From assembly GCA_029865405.1 (NCBI GenBank), contig JAOUGZ010000146.1, positions 1-6,748 on the forward strand: DNA of 6,748 nucleotides, given 5' to 3'. This DNA comes from Betaproteobacteria bacterium. Its GTDB lineage: Bacteria; Pseudomonadota; Gammaproteobacteria; Burkholderiales; SG8-39. Positions 6,696-6,748 of this stretch are shown piece after piece; the stretch's first letter is position 1; each line of letters starts with the position of its first letter. Under the pieces are notes generated by a model. It was not told the origin of the DNA. It made no database searches and was given only the letters and a program-made list of their open reading frames with translations. Made by a program: the position numbers and the translations under genes.

Positions 6696-6702
6696 GCGCC
6701 GC

Positions 6703-6748
6703 ATGCACAAGATCCTGGTCACCGGCGGCGCCGGCTTCCTCGGCTCGC
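6703..6748 (+). CDS. NAD-dependent sugar epimerase/dehydratase (3' truncated)
   Basis: Only the first 15 codons are in the window. They read MHKILVTGGAGFLGS, the first beta strand and the glycine-rich dinucleotide-binding loop of an extended short-chain dehydrogenase (GxxGxxG as GGAGFLG). UDP-glucose 4-epimerases, UDP-glucuronate decarboxylases and ADP-heptose epimerase-like proteins begin this way. The FLGS variant is frequent in UDP-glucuronate decarboxylases, but the fragment is too short to choose. It is divergent from dusA across 36 bases. Confidence 0.75.
   Translation, partial: MHKILVTGGAGFLGS

Overview
This 6.7 kb window looks like chromosomal DNA from a high-GC proteobacterium, most likely a betaproteobacterium (Burkholderiales-like). 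That rests on the strongly GC-rich third codon positions, the character of the DusA, CoA-type Nudix and class II aldolase proteins, and -10-like hexamers lying only 7-10 nt before several start codons. The assignment is inference; no rRNA or other marker gene is present.

Layout, left to right. (1) nt 1-1496, + strand: the C-terminal part of an FtsX/LolC-type ABC transporter permease, overlapping by GTGA a secreted lipocalin-like protein of the AttH/CrtC family with a Tat-like signal peptide. Together they look like the end of an envelope-export operon. (2) nt 1472-2058, - strand: a two-gene type II toxin-antitoxin-like module, DUF433 antitoxin first, then a DUF5615 PIN-like toxin, overlapping by TTGA. 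The toxin's C-terminal third does not look like its family, and a family-like motif appears there in another frame, so it may be damaged. (3) nt 2059-2326: the only real intergenic stretch, visibly poorer in GC (about 58% over nt 2141-2320 by hand count), holding several inverted repeats. (4) nt 2327-2953, - strand: a Nudix hydrolase of the CoA-diphosphatase type, divergent from (5) nt 3015-4956, + strand: an alpha/beta hydrolase translationally coupled to an MFS transporter of Fsr-like appearance. (6) nt 4944-6666, - strand: dusA (tRNA dihydrouridine synthase) followed by, and overlapping by 44 nt, a class II aldolase/adducin family protein. (7) nt 6703 to the edge, + strand: the first codons of an NAD-dependent sugar epimerase/dehydratase, divergent from dusA.

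The genes are densely packed, with short same-strand overlaps (GTGA, TTGA, 17 nt, 44 nt) and convergent overlaps of 13 and 25 nt. A consistent pattern is that genes leading a transcription unit (hydrolase, DUF433, dusA, epimerase) have a -10-like hexamer almost on top of the ATG and no Shine-Dalgarno, whereas operon-internal genes (lipocalin, MFS, aldolase) have a visible purine-rich ribosome binding site. This suggests leaderless or nearly leaderless transcripts at the unit starts.

I see no CRISPR, tRNA, rRNA, prophage or intact insertion sequence. Most of the window is ordinary housekeeping and accessory metabolism. The most interesting parts are the TA module with its inverted repeats and altered toxin tail, and the leaderless-start pattern. 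I did not find convincing evidence of a wholly new system.
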